Shown here in pieces: positions 6,588-15,597 of a stretch of 64,000 nucleotides of DNA. The DNA comes from Robertmurraya sp047302285. GTDB taxonomy: Bacteria > Bacillota > Bacilli > Bacillales > Cytobacillaceae. A program made the position numbers and the translations under genes. The notes under the pieces were generated by a model. The model had not been told where the DNA came from, searched no databases, and saw nothing but the letters and a program-made list of their open reading frames with translations. Location: NCBI RefSeq assembly GCF_047302285.1, contig NZ_CP154845.1, positions 1,736,001 through 1,800,000 on the forward strand. The letters are read 5' to 3'. How positions within the stretch are numbered: position 1 is the first letter of the stretch; each line of letters opens with the position of its first letter.

Positions 6588-8636
6588 GTGCAAACCGTCA
6601 TGATTGTTGGAGCTGGTATGGGTGGATTATCCATCCTGAAGATTTTAAAAGAAACCGCTGTTCTTGATGTGAAAGTGGTCATCGATATTGATGAAAACGC
6701 TCCGGGAATCTTGTTTGCGAAGGAGCAAGGAATTGAAGTTGGAAGTGATTGGAGAGAATATTTATCCGATCAAATTGATGTCGTCATTGAAGTAACTGGG
6801 CGACAAGAAGTATTTAGAGAAATTCGAGAACTAAGAGAGCGTAATACCGTGTTAATTCCTGGAAGTATGGCTTATTTAATCTCTAAATTAATTGAAGAAA
6901 AAGAAGATTTAATATCTAGACTTAAATATGAGACGTATAAACATGATTTAATTTTTAATGCCACCGGTGATGGCATGCTTGTCGTCGATAAAAATGCGAA
7001 GATCACCTTAATGAATCATAGTGCTGTCAATATGATTGGCATGACGAAAGAAGAGGCAATCGGAAAATCCGTTCTCGAAGTAGTGCCGACAAGTCGTTTG
7101 CCTGTGATTTTACAAAATGGTCGAGCTGAAACGAATCGAGAGCAAACGCTGGCAAATGGGATGAAAATCATCACCACAAGACTACCGATGATCGATGAAA
7201 ATCACGAAATAATCGGTGCGTTTGCTGTTTTTAAGGACATTACAGAGGTTGTTAATTTAGCTGAGGAACTTACCAATTTAAAAGAAGTGCAAACAATGCT
7301 TGAAGCGGTCATTCAATCGAGTGAAGAAGCAATATCTGTCGTTGATGAAAATGGCTTAGGAATTATTATCAACCCTGCTTACACTAGATTAACAGGGCTC
7401 TCTGAGGAAGAAGTCATTGGACAACCAGCAACTGCCGATATTTCTGAAGGGGATAGCATGCATATGCAAGTGTTAAAAACGAGGCGTGCTGTCCGTGGTG
7501 TGGCGATGCGATTAGGGCCTAACAAAAAAGAGGTTATTGTCAATGTCGCACCTGTCATTGTTGATGGAAAATTAAAGGGAAGTGTTGGCGTCGTTCATGA
7601 TATGTCTGAAATTAAGAGCTTGAATCGTGAGCTTAGCAGAGCACGACAAATCATTCGAACGCTAGAAGCAAAATATTCGTTTGAGGATATTATTGGTGAT
7701 TCTGAGGAAATGCGCTTAGCAATCGAACAAGCAAAACTTGGGGCGAGAACGCCTGCGACGGTTTTACTAAGAGGAGAGTCTGGAACAGGAAAAGAGCTCT
7801 TTGCTCATGCCATACATAATGCAAGTGACCGTAAATACAATAAATTTGTTCGTGTGAATTGTGCTTCTCTTTCTGAATCATTACTTGAGAGCGAGCTTTT
7901 TGGCTATGAAGAAGGAGCTTTCTCAGGAGCGAAAAGAGGGGGGAAACGGGGCCTTTTTGAAGAGGCAAACAATGGTAGTATTTTTTTAGACGAAATTGGT
8001 GAATTAACAGCGAATACTCAAGCGAAACTATTACGAGTACTACAAGAAAATGAAATCACTCGTGTAGGCGGAACAAAGCCGATTTCTATTAATGTAAGAG
8101 TAATTGCTGCAACAAATGTGAATATTGAAAAGGGGATCATAAACGGGACATTTCGCGAAGATTTGTATTATCGTCTCAATCGAATGCCGATACATATTCC
8201 TCCTTTACGGGATCGAAAAGGGGACATTCCTCTATTATGTGAAAGACTGATCCAGAAGATTAATCAAGATTATGGGCGTAATGTTGAAGGGGTAACAGCC
8301 AATGCTATGAAGCACTTAGCTCAATATCATTGGCCAGGAAATGTTCGAGAACTAGAAAACATTCTTGGACGAGCCATTATCTTTATGAATTATCATGAAA
8401 CAGATATTGACCTTCATCATATGCCAAATTTGAAAATTGCTGAGGAACCGAAAATAGAGAGTACTTCACTTCCAGTGGCACAGGGAGAAACATTAAATAA
8501 AATGTTAGAGAAATATGAAGAAAAGATTATTGCTCAAACACTGGAAAAGCAAAAGGGGAATAAAACAGAGACCGCAAAAATGCTAGGCTTATCTGTTCGC
8601 AACCTTTACTACAAGTTGGACAAATATGACTTGTAA
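6588..8636 (+). CDS. bkdR: BkdR, sigma-54-dependent activator of the bkd operon
   Basis: About 682 residues. In order: an N-terminal nucleotide-binding-like segment (VGAGMGGLSIL), two PAS domains (from about residues 120 and 240), an AAA+ domain with Walker A GESGTGKE, the sigma-54 contact loop as GAFSGA, Walker B SIFLDEIGE and Arg-finger region REDLYYRL, and a C-terminal Fis-type helix-turn-helix (KTETAKMLGLSVRNLYYKL). BkdR activates branched-chain amino acid catabolism through SigL. I choose GTG 6588, which gives MQTVMIVGAG and a nearby GGGG ribosome site; an open frame continues upstream to 6492. A -24/-12 promoter for the next operon lies 105 bases downstream. Confidence 0.95.
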   Translation: MQTVMIVGAGMGGLSILKILKETAVLDVKVVIDIDENAPGILFAKEQGIEVGSDWREYLSDQIDVVIEVTGRQEVFREIRELRERNTVLIPGSMAYLISKLIEEKEDLISRLKYETYKHDLIFNATGDGMLVVDKNAKITLMNHSAVNMIGMTKEEAIGKSVLEVVPTSRLPVILQNGRAETNREQTLANGMKIITTRLPMIDENHEIIGAFAVFKDITEVVNLAEELTNLKEVQTMLEAVIQSSEEAISVVDENGLGIIINPAYTRLTGLSEEEVIGQPATADISEGDSMHMQVLKTRRAVRGVAMRLGPNKKEVIVNVAPVIVDGKLKGSVGVVHDMSEIKSLNRELSRARQIIRTLEAKYSFEDIIGDSEEMRLAIEQAKLGARTPATVLLRGESGTGKELFAHAIHNASDRKYNKFVRVNCASLSESLLESELFGYEEGAFSGAKRGGKRGLFEEANNGSIFLDEIGELTANTQAKLLRVLQENEITRVGGTKPISINVRVIAATNVNIEKGIINGTFREDLYYRLNRMPIHIPPLRDRKGDIPLLCERLIQKINQDYGRNVEGVTANAMKHLAQYHWPGNVRELENILGRAIIFMNYHETDIDLHHMPNLKIAEEPKIESTSLPVAQGETLNKMLEKYEEKIIAQTLEKQKGNKTETAKMLGLSVRNLYYKLDKYDL

Positions 8637-8677
8637 GGCTAAGATCATGATTGTAAAGATTGGCATGCAACATTTTT

Positions 8678-8716
8678 CATGATTTTGCAAAATAATTCAT
8701 GGAATGCAAAATGATG
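8678..8716. promoter_or_regulatory. Inverted repeat, candidate BkdR upstream activating site
   Basis: Arms CATGATTTTGCA (8678-8689) and TGCAAAATGATG (8705-8716) form an 11-of-12 inverted repeat. It ends 25 bases before the -24 element. Sigma-54 activators bind such upstream repeats; assignment to BkdR is inference. Confidence 0.6.
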
Positions 8717-8740
8717 AAAGGTTTTTGAACTCTTTAAACT

Positions 8741-8755
8741 TGGCATGAAACTTGC
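8741..8755 (+). promoter_or_regulatory. Sigma-54 (SigL) -24/-12 promoter of the ptb-bkd operon
   Basis: TGGCAT-GAAAC-TTGC matches the consensus TGGCAC-N5-TTGC, with GG (8742-8743) and GC (8754-8755) at the required 10-base separation. Transcription should start near 8767, before ptb at 8838. Confidence 0.93.
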
Positions 8756-8837
8756 GAATGAATTTAATGTCAGAAGGGTATTGTATTTGACCATGAAGAG
8801 GGAAAAATAGACAAAGTTTTAGGGGGTTGAATACAGT

Positions 8838-9743
8838 TTGAAATTAGAAGCACTAATTGAAAAAGCCATCCAGTTTGAATTAATTACCGTAGCCGTAGCA
8901 GCTGCTGAGGAAGAGGATGTTCTTGAAGCTGTGGCAGAAGCGGTGAAGAGAAAGCTGTCTCGGTTCCTATTATTTGGAGATCGAGAGAAAATCATGAATC
9001 TCATCAATGAAAGATTTCCTGAATTAACGAAAAACAGTGGCATTCAAATCATTCATGCTCAAACGAATCAGCAAGCGGCTGAAAAGGCGGTAAAAGCTGT
9101 TCATTTAAATGAAGCGAATGTATTAATGAAAGGAAATGTTCAAACCGCTGTTATTTTAAAAGCGATTTTAAATAAGGAATATGGGTTAAGGACTGAAAAT
9201 ATTCTCTCCCATGTGGCTGTTTTTGAGGTACCTGACTTTGATCGTTTACTCTTTATCACAGATGCTGCGATGAATATGTATCCTGATCTTCAACAAAAAA
9301 TACAAATCCTCCAAAATGCAGTGGGAATTGCAACAAATGTGGGAGTTGAGATACCTCTCGTCGCTCCGATTGCGGCCGTTGAAGTCGTCAACCCAAATAT
9401 GCAGGCAACATTAGATGCTGCAGCACTTACACAAATGAATCGAAGAGGTCAGATTCCAAATTGCATTATTGATGGACCACTTGCTTTAGATAATGCGATC
9501 TCAACTTTGGCAGCAGAGCATAAAGGGATCAAAAGTGAAGTTGCGGGACAGGCAGATATTTTGCTTGTGCCAACGATAGAGGTTGGAAATGCGTTGTATA
9601 AATCATTAACATATTTTGCTAAGGCGAAAGTTGGAGGAGTCATTGCAGGGGCAAAAGCACCGATTGTTTTGACATCACGAGCTGATTCATCAGAAAGTAA
9701 GCTCTATTCCTTAGCTCTAGCCATTTGTTCTACTAAACAATGA
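8838..9743 (+). CDS. ptb: Phosphate butyryltransferase
   Basis: 301 residues of the phosphate acetyl/butyryltransferase family (motifs NVLMKGNVQTA, LLFITDAAMNMYP and DGPLALDNA). It converts butyryl- or branched-chain acyl-CoA plus phosphate to acyl phosphate and CoA. The start is TTG with AGGGGG upstream. It is the first gene of the sigma-54 operon; the acyl phosphate is the substrate for the downstream buk product, giving ATP. Confidence 0.95.
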   Translation: MKLEALIEKAIQFELITVAVAAAEEEDVLEAVAEAVKRKLSRFLLFGDREKIMNLINERFPELTKNSGIQIIHAQTNQQAAEKAVKAVHLNEANVLMKGNVQTAVILKAILNKEYGLRTENILSHVAVFEVPDFDRLLFITDAAMNMYPDLQQKIQILQNAVGIATNVGVEIPLVAPIAAVEVVNPNMQATLDAAALTQMNRRGQIPNCIIDGPLALDNAISTLAAEHKGIKSEVAGQADILLVPTIEVGNALYKSLTYFAKAKVGGVIAGAKAPIVLTSRADSSESKLYSLALAICSTKQ

Positions 9744-9773
9744 CGAATATTTAATTAAGAGGAGAGATACAAC

Positions 9774-10868
9774 ATGGAAATTTTCAAGTATATGGAGTCT
9801 TATGATTATGAACAGGTCGTTTTTTGCCAAGATAAACAATCTGGATTAAAGGCGATTATTGCGATCCATGATACAACTTTAGGACCAGCACTTGGTGGAA
9901 CACGTATGTGGACATATGAGTCTGAAGAAGCGGCGATTGAAGATGCTCTTCGTCTAGCAAAAGGGATGACGTATAAAAACGCTGCTGCAGGATTAAATCT
10001 TGGTGGCGGTAAAACGGTTATTATCGGAGATCCACGTAAGGATAAGAATGAAGAAATGTTCCGTGCATTTGGTCGCTATATTCAAGGGTTAAATGGTCGC
10101 TACATTACAGCAGAAGATGTGGGAACAACGGTTGCTGATATGGATCTTATCCATGAGGAAACAGATTATGTTACAGGAATCTCTCCTGCATTCGGTTCTT
10201 CAGGCAACCCATCACCAGTAACAGCTTATGGTGTCTACCGTGGAATGAAGGCAGCAGCTAAAGAAGCTTTTGGAAATGATTCTTTAGAAGGAAAAGTTGT
10301 TGCCGTTCAAGGTGTCGGAAACGTAGCCTATAATTTATGCCGTCATTTACATGAAGAAGGTGCAAGCCTAATTGTCACGGATATTAATAAAGAGGCTGTG
10401 CAAAGAGCGGTTGAAGATTTTGGTGCAAAAGCAGTTGAACCGAACGAAATTTACGGTATAGAGTGTGATATTTATGCTCCTTGTGCATTGGGTGCTGTCA
10501 TTAATGATGATACAATTCCGCAATTGAAGGCAAAGGTGATTGCAGGAGCAGCTAATAATCAGTTAAGAGACACGACTCATGGTGACCTGATTCATGAAAT
10601 GGGAATTGTGTATGCCCCTGATTACGTGATCAACGCAGGTGGAGTGATCAATGTTGCAGATGAGCTTCATGGCTACAATCGTGATCGTGCGATGAAGCGT
10701 GTGGAAACCATTTACCAAAACATTGAAAAGGTTATTGAAATTTCAAAGCGTGATGGAATCCCAACATACAAAGCAGCAGATAGAATGGCGGAAGAGCGAA
10801 TTGAAAGAATGCGTAATTCTCGTAGCCAATTCCTTCAAAATGGTCATCATATTCTAAGCAGAAGATAA
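9774..10868 (+). CDS. bcd: Leucine dehydrogenase
   Basis: 364 residues, the usual length. The catalytic Lys region GGTRMW...LAKGMTYKNAAAGLNLGGGK and the NAD-binding GVGNVAYNL are clear. It oxidatively deaminates leucine, isoleucine and valine to 2-keto acids in the cytoplasm, producing NADH and ammonia. Its products feed the BkdAA/AB/B/LpdV complex of the same operon. The ribosome site AGAGGAGAG is 7 bases from ATG. Confidence 0.97.
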   Translation: MEIFKYMESYDYEQVVFCQDKQSGLKAIIAIHDTTLGPALGGTRMWTYESEEAAIEDALRLAKGMTYKNAAAGLNLGGGKTVIIGDPRKDKNEEMFRAFGRYIQGLNGRYITAEDVGTTVADMDLIHEETDYVTGISPAFGSSGNPSPVTAYGVYRGMKAAAKEAFGNDSLEGKVVAVQGVGNVAYNLCRHLHEEGASLIVTDINKEAVQRAVEDFGAKAVEPNEIYGIECDIYAPCALGAVINDDTIPQLKAKVIAGAANNQLRDTTHGDLIHEMGIVYAPDYVINAGGVINVADELHGYNRDRAMKRVETIYQNIEKVIEISKRDGIPTYKAADRMAEERIERMRNSRSQFLQNGHHILSRR

Positions 10869-10997
10869 TCGAACAAAGCCAAAATGTATGAATAATTTCA
10901 CTTTGAAAGGTGTCTAGCGCAAAGTTTCCATATTTCAATGTATCATTCGATCAACCAAAAAGAGGAAATTTGCGCTTTTCAGATGGAGGGTTACACA

Positions 10998-12104
10998 GTG
11001 CCAGAGTCAATCAATCGAATTCTTGTGATCAATCCAGGATCCACTTCAACGAAAATTGGCGTTTTCGATAATGAAAAATCAGTTTTTGAAAAGACAATTC
11101 GTCATAGTAATGATGAAATTAATCAATTTAACAATATCATTGAGCAATATGAATTTCGCAAAAAAACGATTCTAGAGTCCCTTGATAAAGAGGGGATCAA
11201 TATCTCCAAACTGAAAGCAGTTTGTGGTCGCGGTGGCTTGCTTCGTCCGATTGAAGGAGGTACGTATCGAGTCAATGATGAAATGCTTTCTGATTTGCGC
11301 GCTGGTTTTGCTGGAGAACACGCATCTAATCTTGGCGGGATTATTGCCCATGAAATTGCGTCAGGATTGAATATTCCAGCTTATATTGTCGATCCTGTTG
11401 TTGTAGATGAATTGGAGCCAATTGCTCGAATTTCAGGTTTTTCGTTAATTGAACGCAAAAGCATCTTCCATGCCCTGAACCAAAAGGCTGTTTCGAGACG
11501 GGTTGCCCAACAATTAGGAAAGAAATATGAAGAACTTAATTTAATTGTTGCCCATATGGGAGGCGGAATTACAGTTGGTGTACATAAAGAAGGAAGAGTG
11601 GTCGATGTGAACAATGGTCTTCACGGCGACGGACCATTCAGTCCAGAACGGGCAGGTACTGTACCTGCTGGTGATTTGGTCGCCCTTTGTTATTCTGGAC
11701 AATATTTCTATGAGGAAATAATGAAGAAGTTAGTTGGGCAAGGTGGACTGGTCGGATATTTACATACAAACGATGCCATTGCCGTTGAAAAAATGATTGG
11801 AAATGGCGATGAACAAGCAAAATTAGTGTACTCAGCGATGGCGTATCAGGTAGCAAAGGAGATTGGTTCTGCGAGTGCAGTTCTCTCAGGAAAAGTCGAT
11901 GCGATCATTTTAACAGGCGGACTTGCTTACGGAAAAGAAGTTGTGCAAGCGATTCGTGAACGAGTGAAATGGATTGCCGATGTGATCGTGCAACCTGGAG
12001 AAAATGAGCTTCAAGCATTAGCAGAAGGAGCTCTAAGAGTGTTACGGGGAGAGGAACGGGAGAAGGACTATCCAAACCCGGTGAAAAGCAGTGAGAGGAT
12101 CTGA
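10998..12104 (+). CDS. buk: Butyrate kinase
   Basis: About 368 residues of the acetate/butyrate kinase fold: LVINPGSTSTKIGVF near the start, VCGRGG, VAHMGGGITVGVHKEGRVVDV and LTGGLAYG. It makes ATP and (branched-chain) fatty acid from acyl phosphate. GTG 10998 is chosen because GGAGGG stands eight bases upstream and the protein then begins at the conserved LVINPGS region; the frame is open back to 10938. Confidence 0.95.
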   Translation: MPESINRILVINPGSTSTKIGVFDNEKSVFEKTIRHSNDEINQFNNIIEQYEFRKKTILESLDKEGINISKLKAVCGRGGLLRPIEGGTYRVNDEMLSDLRAGFAGEHASNLGGIIAHEIASGLNIPAYIVDPVVVDELEPIARISGFSLIERKSIFHALNQKAVSRRVAQQLGKKYEELNLIVAHMGGGITVGVHKEGRVVDVNNGLHGDGPFSPERAGTVPAGDLVALCYSGQYFYEEIMKKLVGQGGLVGYLHTNDAIAVEKMIGNGDEQAKLVYSAMAYQVAKEIGSASAVLSGKVDAIILTGGLAYGKEVVQAIRERVKWIADVIVQPGENELQALAEGALRVLRGEEREKDYPNPVKSSERI

Positions 12105-12122
12105 AGAAGGAGGGTATTTTTT

Positions 12123-13544
12123 ATGGCAAAGGAATACGATTTAGTCATTCTTGGCGGTGGTACTGGTGGCTATGTTGCGGCTATTCGCGCATCCCAGCTA
12201 GGACTTAAAACAGCGATTGTCGAGAAAGGAAAGCTCGGCGGAACCTGTTTACATAAAGGATGTATCCCAAGTAAAGCGTTGTTAAGAAGTGCAGAAGTAT
12301 ATGCAACGACGAAGAAAAGTGAAGAGTTTGGTGTCGAAACAACAGGGGTTACATTAAATTTTGGCAAGGTACAAGAACGAAAGAATAAAATCATTGATCA
12401 ACTTCATAAAGGTGTACAACATTTAATGAAGCAGGGGAAAATTGATGTGTTTGAAGGAATGGGAAGAATCCTTGGCCCATCTATTTTCTCCCCTATGCCT
12501 GGAACCATTTCCGTAGAAATGAACGATGGAACAGAAAATGAAATGCTGATTCCGAAAAATGTCATCATCGGTACGGGCTCAAGACCACGTACTTTACCAG
12601 GCTTAGACATTGATGGAGAATCGGTCATGACTTCAGATGAGGCATTGCAAATGGAGTCACTTCCTAATTCGATCATTATTGTCGGTGGCGGCGTCATTGG
12701 AATCGAATGGGCATCGATGCTTTCTGATTTTGGTGTGGAAGTAACGGTCATTGAATATGCGGATCGCATCATTCCAACGGAAGATAAGGAAATTTCGAAG
12801 GAAATGCAACGTTTAATGAAGAAGCGAAAAATTAATGTTGTGACAAGTGCAAAGGTGTTGCCGGAAACGCTTCAAAAGGGAGACGGCGTTACCATTTCCG
12901 CAGAAATAAAAGGAACAGAAAAGCAATTTAAAGCGGATAAAATGCTCGTGTCTGTTGGCCGTATGGCAAACACAGAAGGAATTGGTCTTGAAAATACAGA
13001 GATTCAAGTGGAAAAAGGGTTCATTATCACGAATGATTTTTATCAAACAAAAGAATCTCACATCTATGCCATTGGAGACTGTATCGGTGGCTTGCAACTA
13101 GCCCACGTTGCTTCTCATGAAGGGATTGTCGCAGTAGAGCATATTGCTGGAGAAAATCCATCACCCCTTGATTATCGCTTGATTTCAAAATGTATATACA
13201 GCTCCCCTGAGGTAGCAAGTGTTGGCTATACAGAAGAAGAAGCAAAGGAAAAGGGATACAATGTGAAAGTGGGCAAATTCTCATTCCGTGCGATTGGGAA
13301 GGCCCTTGTCTTTGGTGAATCAGATGGTTTTGTAAAAATGATCGCTGATGAAGAAAGCAATGATATTTTAGGAGTCCATATGATTGGACCTCATGTAACA
13401 GACATGATTTCTGAAGCTGGCTTAGCACAAGTATTGGATGCGACACCATGGGAAGTGGCCCATACGATCCATCCACATCCAACTTTATCGGAAGCGATTG
13501 GGGAAGCGGCTTTAGCGGTTGATGGTAAGGCGATACATGGATAA
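12123..13544 (+). CDS. lpdV: Dihydrolipoamide dehydrogenase, E3 of the branched-chain complex
   Basis: 473 residues. It has an N-terminal FAD site (ILGGGTGGYVAA), the redox disulfide GGTCLHKGCIPSK, a central NAD site (IVGGGVIGIEWAS) and the C-terminal His-Glu pair in HPHPTLSE. It reoxidises the dihydrolipoyl group of BkdB. The ribosome site is AGGAGG, and it lies 18 bases after buk in the operon. Confidence 0.96.
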   Translation: MAKEYDLVILGGGTGGYVAAIRASQLGLKTAIVEKGKLGGTCLHKGCIPSKALLRSAEVYATTKKSEEFGVETTGVTLNFGKVQERKNKIIDQLHKGVQHLMKQGKIDVFEGMGRILGPSIFSPMPGTISVEMNDGTENEMLIPKNVIIGTGSRPRTLPGLDIDGESVMTSDEALQMESLPNSIIIVGGGVIGIEWASMLSDFGVEVTVIEYADRIIPTEDKEISKEMQRLMKKRKINVVTSAKVLPETLQKGDGVTISAEIKGTEKQFKADKMLVSVGRMANTEGIGLENTEIQVEKGFIITNDFYQTKESHIYAIGDCIGGLQLAHVASHEGIVAVEHIAGENPSPLDYRLISKCIYSSPEVASVGYTEEEAKEKGYNVKVGKFSFRAIGKALVFGESDGFVKMIADEESNDILGVHMIGPHVTDMISEAGLAQVLDATPWEVAHTIHPHPTLSEAIGEAALAVDGKAIHG

Positions 13545-13570
13545 GATTATTTTCTCGGGAGGGAATGGAA

Positions 13571-14563
13571 TTGACTGAGAATCGTCATAGCGCTCTTGGA
13601 TTGAGCGATGAAAAAGTGCTGGAAATGTATGAAACGATGCTACTGGCAAGACGGATTGATGAGCGGATGTGGCTTTTAAACCGCGCTGGTAAGATTCCGT
13701 TTGTGATCTCTTGTCAAGGACAGGAAGCGGCACAAGTCGGTGCTGCATTTGCGTTAGATAAGGAAAAGGATTATGCACTTCCGTATTATCGTGATATGGG
13801 AGTTGTCTTAAGATTTGGGATGACGGCAAGAGAATTAATGCTTTCTGCTTTTGCGAAAGCGGAAGATCCAAACTCTGGTGGCCGACAAATGCCTGGCCAT
13901 TTTGGTCAAAAGAAAAACCGAATCGTTACCGGTTCATCTCCTGTAACGACACAGGTTCCTCATGCCGTTGGTGTGGCTTTAGCTGGAAAAATGGAAGGAA
14001 AAGATCTTGTCACCTTCGTCACCTTTGGGGAAGGCTCATCCAATCAAGGTGATTTCCATGAAGGGGCTAATTTTGCCGGTGTTCATAAGCTCCCTGTAAT
14101 TTTTATGTGTGAGAATAATAAATACGCGATTTCTGTTCCAATCGAAAAACAGCTCGCTTGTGAACATGTTTCCGATCGTGCGGTTGGCTATGGAATGCCA
14201 GGAATTACGGTCAATGGAAATGATCCATTAGAAGTGTATGAGGCTGTTAAAGAAGCGGCTGATAGAGGACGATGTGGTGAGGGTCCATCTCTTATTGAGG
14301 CAGTATCCTATCGTTTAACTCCACATTCATCTGATGATGACGACCGTAGTTACCGTGCACCTGATGAGGTCGCTGAGGCGAAGACGAAGGACCCAATTAT
14401 TACTTTTGGGGCTTACTTGAAGGAAAATGGTATTATGAACGATGAGTTTGAAAAAGAAATCAATGATCGTGTGATGAAGATTGTGAATGAAGCAACAGAT
14501 TATGCAGAAAACGCTCCATACGCAGAGGCAGAATATGCGATGAAGCATGTGTATGCAGAGTAA
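13571..14563 (+). CDS. bkdAA: Branched-chain 2-oxoacid dehydrogenase E1 alpha
   Basis: About 330 residues. The thiamine diphosphate motif runs from GEGSSNQGDFHEGANFA to CENN; the phosphorylation-loop-like region TPHSSDDDD is also present. With BkdAB it forms the E1 decarboxylase that starts conversion of branched-chain 2-keto acids to acyl-CoA. I prefer TTG 13571 over ATG 13565: GGAGG is 8 bases from the TTG but only 2 from the ATG, and the protein then begins MTENRH, like the B. subtilis protein as I remember it. Confidence 0.95.
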   Translation: MTENRHSALGLSDEKVLEMYETMLLARRIDERMWLLNRAGKIPFVISCQGQEAAQVGAAFALDKEKDYALPYYRDMGVVLRFGMTARELMLSAFAKAEDPNSGGRQMPGHFGQKKNRIVTGSSPVTTQVPHAVGVALAGKMEGKDLVTFVTFGEGSSNQGDFHEGANFAGVHKLPVIFMCENNKYAISVPIEKQLACEHVSDRAVGYGMPGITVNGNDPLEVYEAVKEAADRGRCGEGPSLIEAVSYRLTPHSSDDDDRSYRAPDEVAEAKTKDPIITFGAYLKENGIMNDEFEKEINDRVMKIVNEATDYAENAPYAEAEYAMKHVYAE

Positions 14564-14577
14564 GGGGGAATATTGAA

Positions 14578-15561
14578 ATGGCTGTCATTTCTTATATAGA
14601 TGCAGTGACGATGGCAATTCGTGAGGAAATGGAAAGAGACCCTAAAGTATTCGTTCTTGGTGAAGATGTAGGGAAAAAGGGCGGAGTGTTTAAAGCGACA
14701 CAAGGGTTATATGAACAATTTGGGGAAGAGAGAGTGATTGATACCCCCCTTGCTGAATCTGCAATTGCCGGAGTAGGAATTGGTGCGGCGATGTATGGAA
14801 TGCGTCCGATTGCAGAAATGCAATTTGCTGATTTCATCATGCCGGCAGTAAACCAAATCATTTCAGAAGCAGCAAAAATCCGTTATCGCTCCAATAATGA
14901 TTGGAATTGTCCCATTGTAATCCGCGCTCCATATGGTGGTGGAATTCACGGTGCATTGTATCATTCCCAATCGGTTGAAGCGGTATTTGCCAACCATCCT
15001 GGTTTAAAAATTGTGATGCCTTCGACCCCTTATGATGTGAAAGGGTTATTAAAGGCGGCAATTCGTGATGAAGATCCGGTCCTCTTTTTCGAACATAAAA
15101 GAGCGTATCGTTTAATTAAAGGGGAAGTACCTACTGATGATTATGTACTTCCAATTGGTAAAGCGGATGTCAAGCGTGAAGGGGAAGATATCACGGTTAT
15201 CACATATGGCTTATGTGTTCATTTTGCCCTACAAGCGGCTGAACGCCTCGCAAGTGACGGAATTTCTGCTCATATTTTAGATTTACGTACCGTTTACCCG
15301 TTGGATAAAGAAGCGATTATCGAAGCCGCTCGTAAGACAGGGAAGGTATTGCTGATTACAGAAGATAACAAAGAAGGCAGCATTATAGGAGAAGTATCCG
15401 CGATTATTGCAGAAAATTGCCTCTTCGATTTAGATGCTCCAATTAAGCGCTTAGCAGGACCTGATGTTCCAGCAATGCCATATGCACCGACAATGGAAAA
15501 ACATTTCATGGTCAATCCAGATAAAGTGGAAAAAGCGATGCGAGAGTTGGCCGAATTTTAA
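14578..15561 (+). CDS. bkdAB: Branched-chain 2-oxoacid dehydrogenase E1 beta
   Basis: 327 residues, the transketolase pyrimidine-binding and C-terminal domains of E1 beta: FVLGEDVGKKGGVF, DTPLAESAIAG, and EMQFADFIMPA. It pairs with BkdAA to form the active site at the subunit interface. ATG is preceded by AAGGGGGAA and follows bkdAA by 14 bases. Confidence 0.97.
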   Translation: MAVISYIDAVTMAIREEMERDPKVFVLGEDVGKKGGVFKATQGLYEQFGEERVIDTPLAESAIAGVGIGAAMYGMRPIAEMQFADFIMPAVNQIISEAAKIRYRSNNDWNCPIVIRAPYGGGIHGALYHSQSVEAVFANHPGLKIVMPSTPYDVKGLLKAAIRDEDPVLFFEHKRAYRLIKGEVPTDDYVLPIGKADVKREGEDITVITYGLCVHFALQAAERLASDGISAHILDLRTVYPLDKEAIIEAARKTGKVLLITEDNKEGSIIGEVSAIIAENCLFDLDAPIKRLAGPDVPAMPYAPTMEKHFMVNPDKVEKAMRELAEF

Positions 15562-15597
15562 ATAGATAGAAAGCTTAAATGAAGGAGGTTATTCGAA

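Noticed and set aside
13027..13482. 151-codon minus-strand frame inside lpdV
   Set aside because: Antisense shadow of a strongly conserved gene; no family features.
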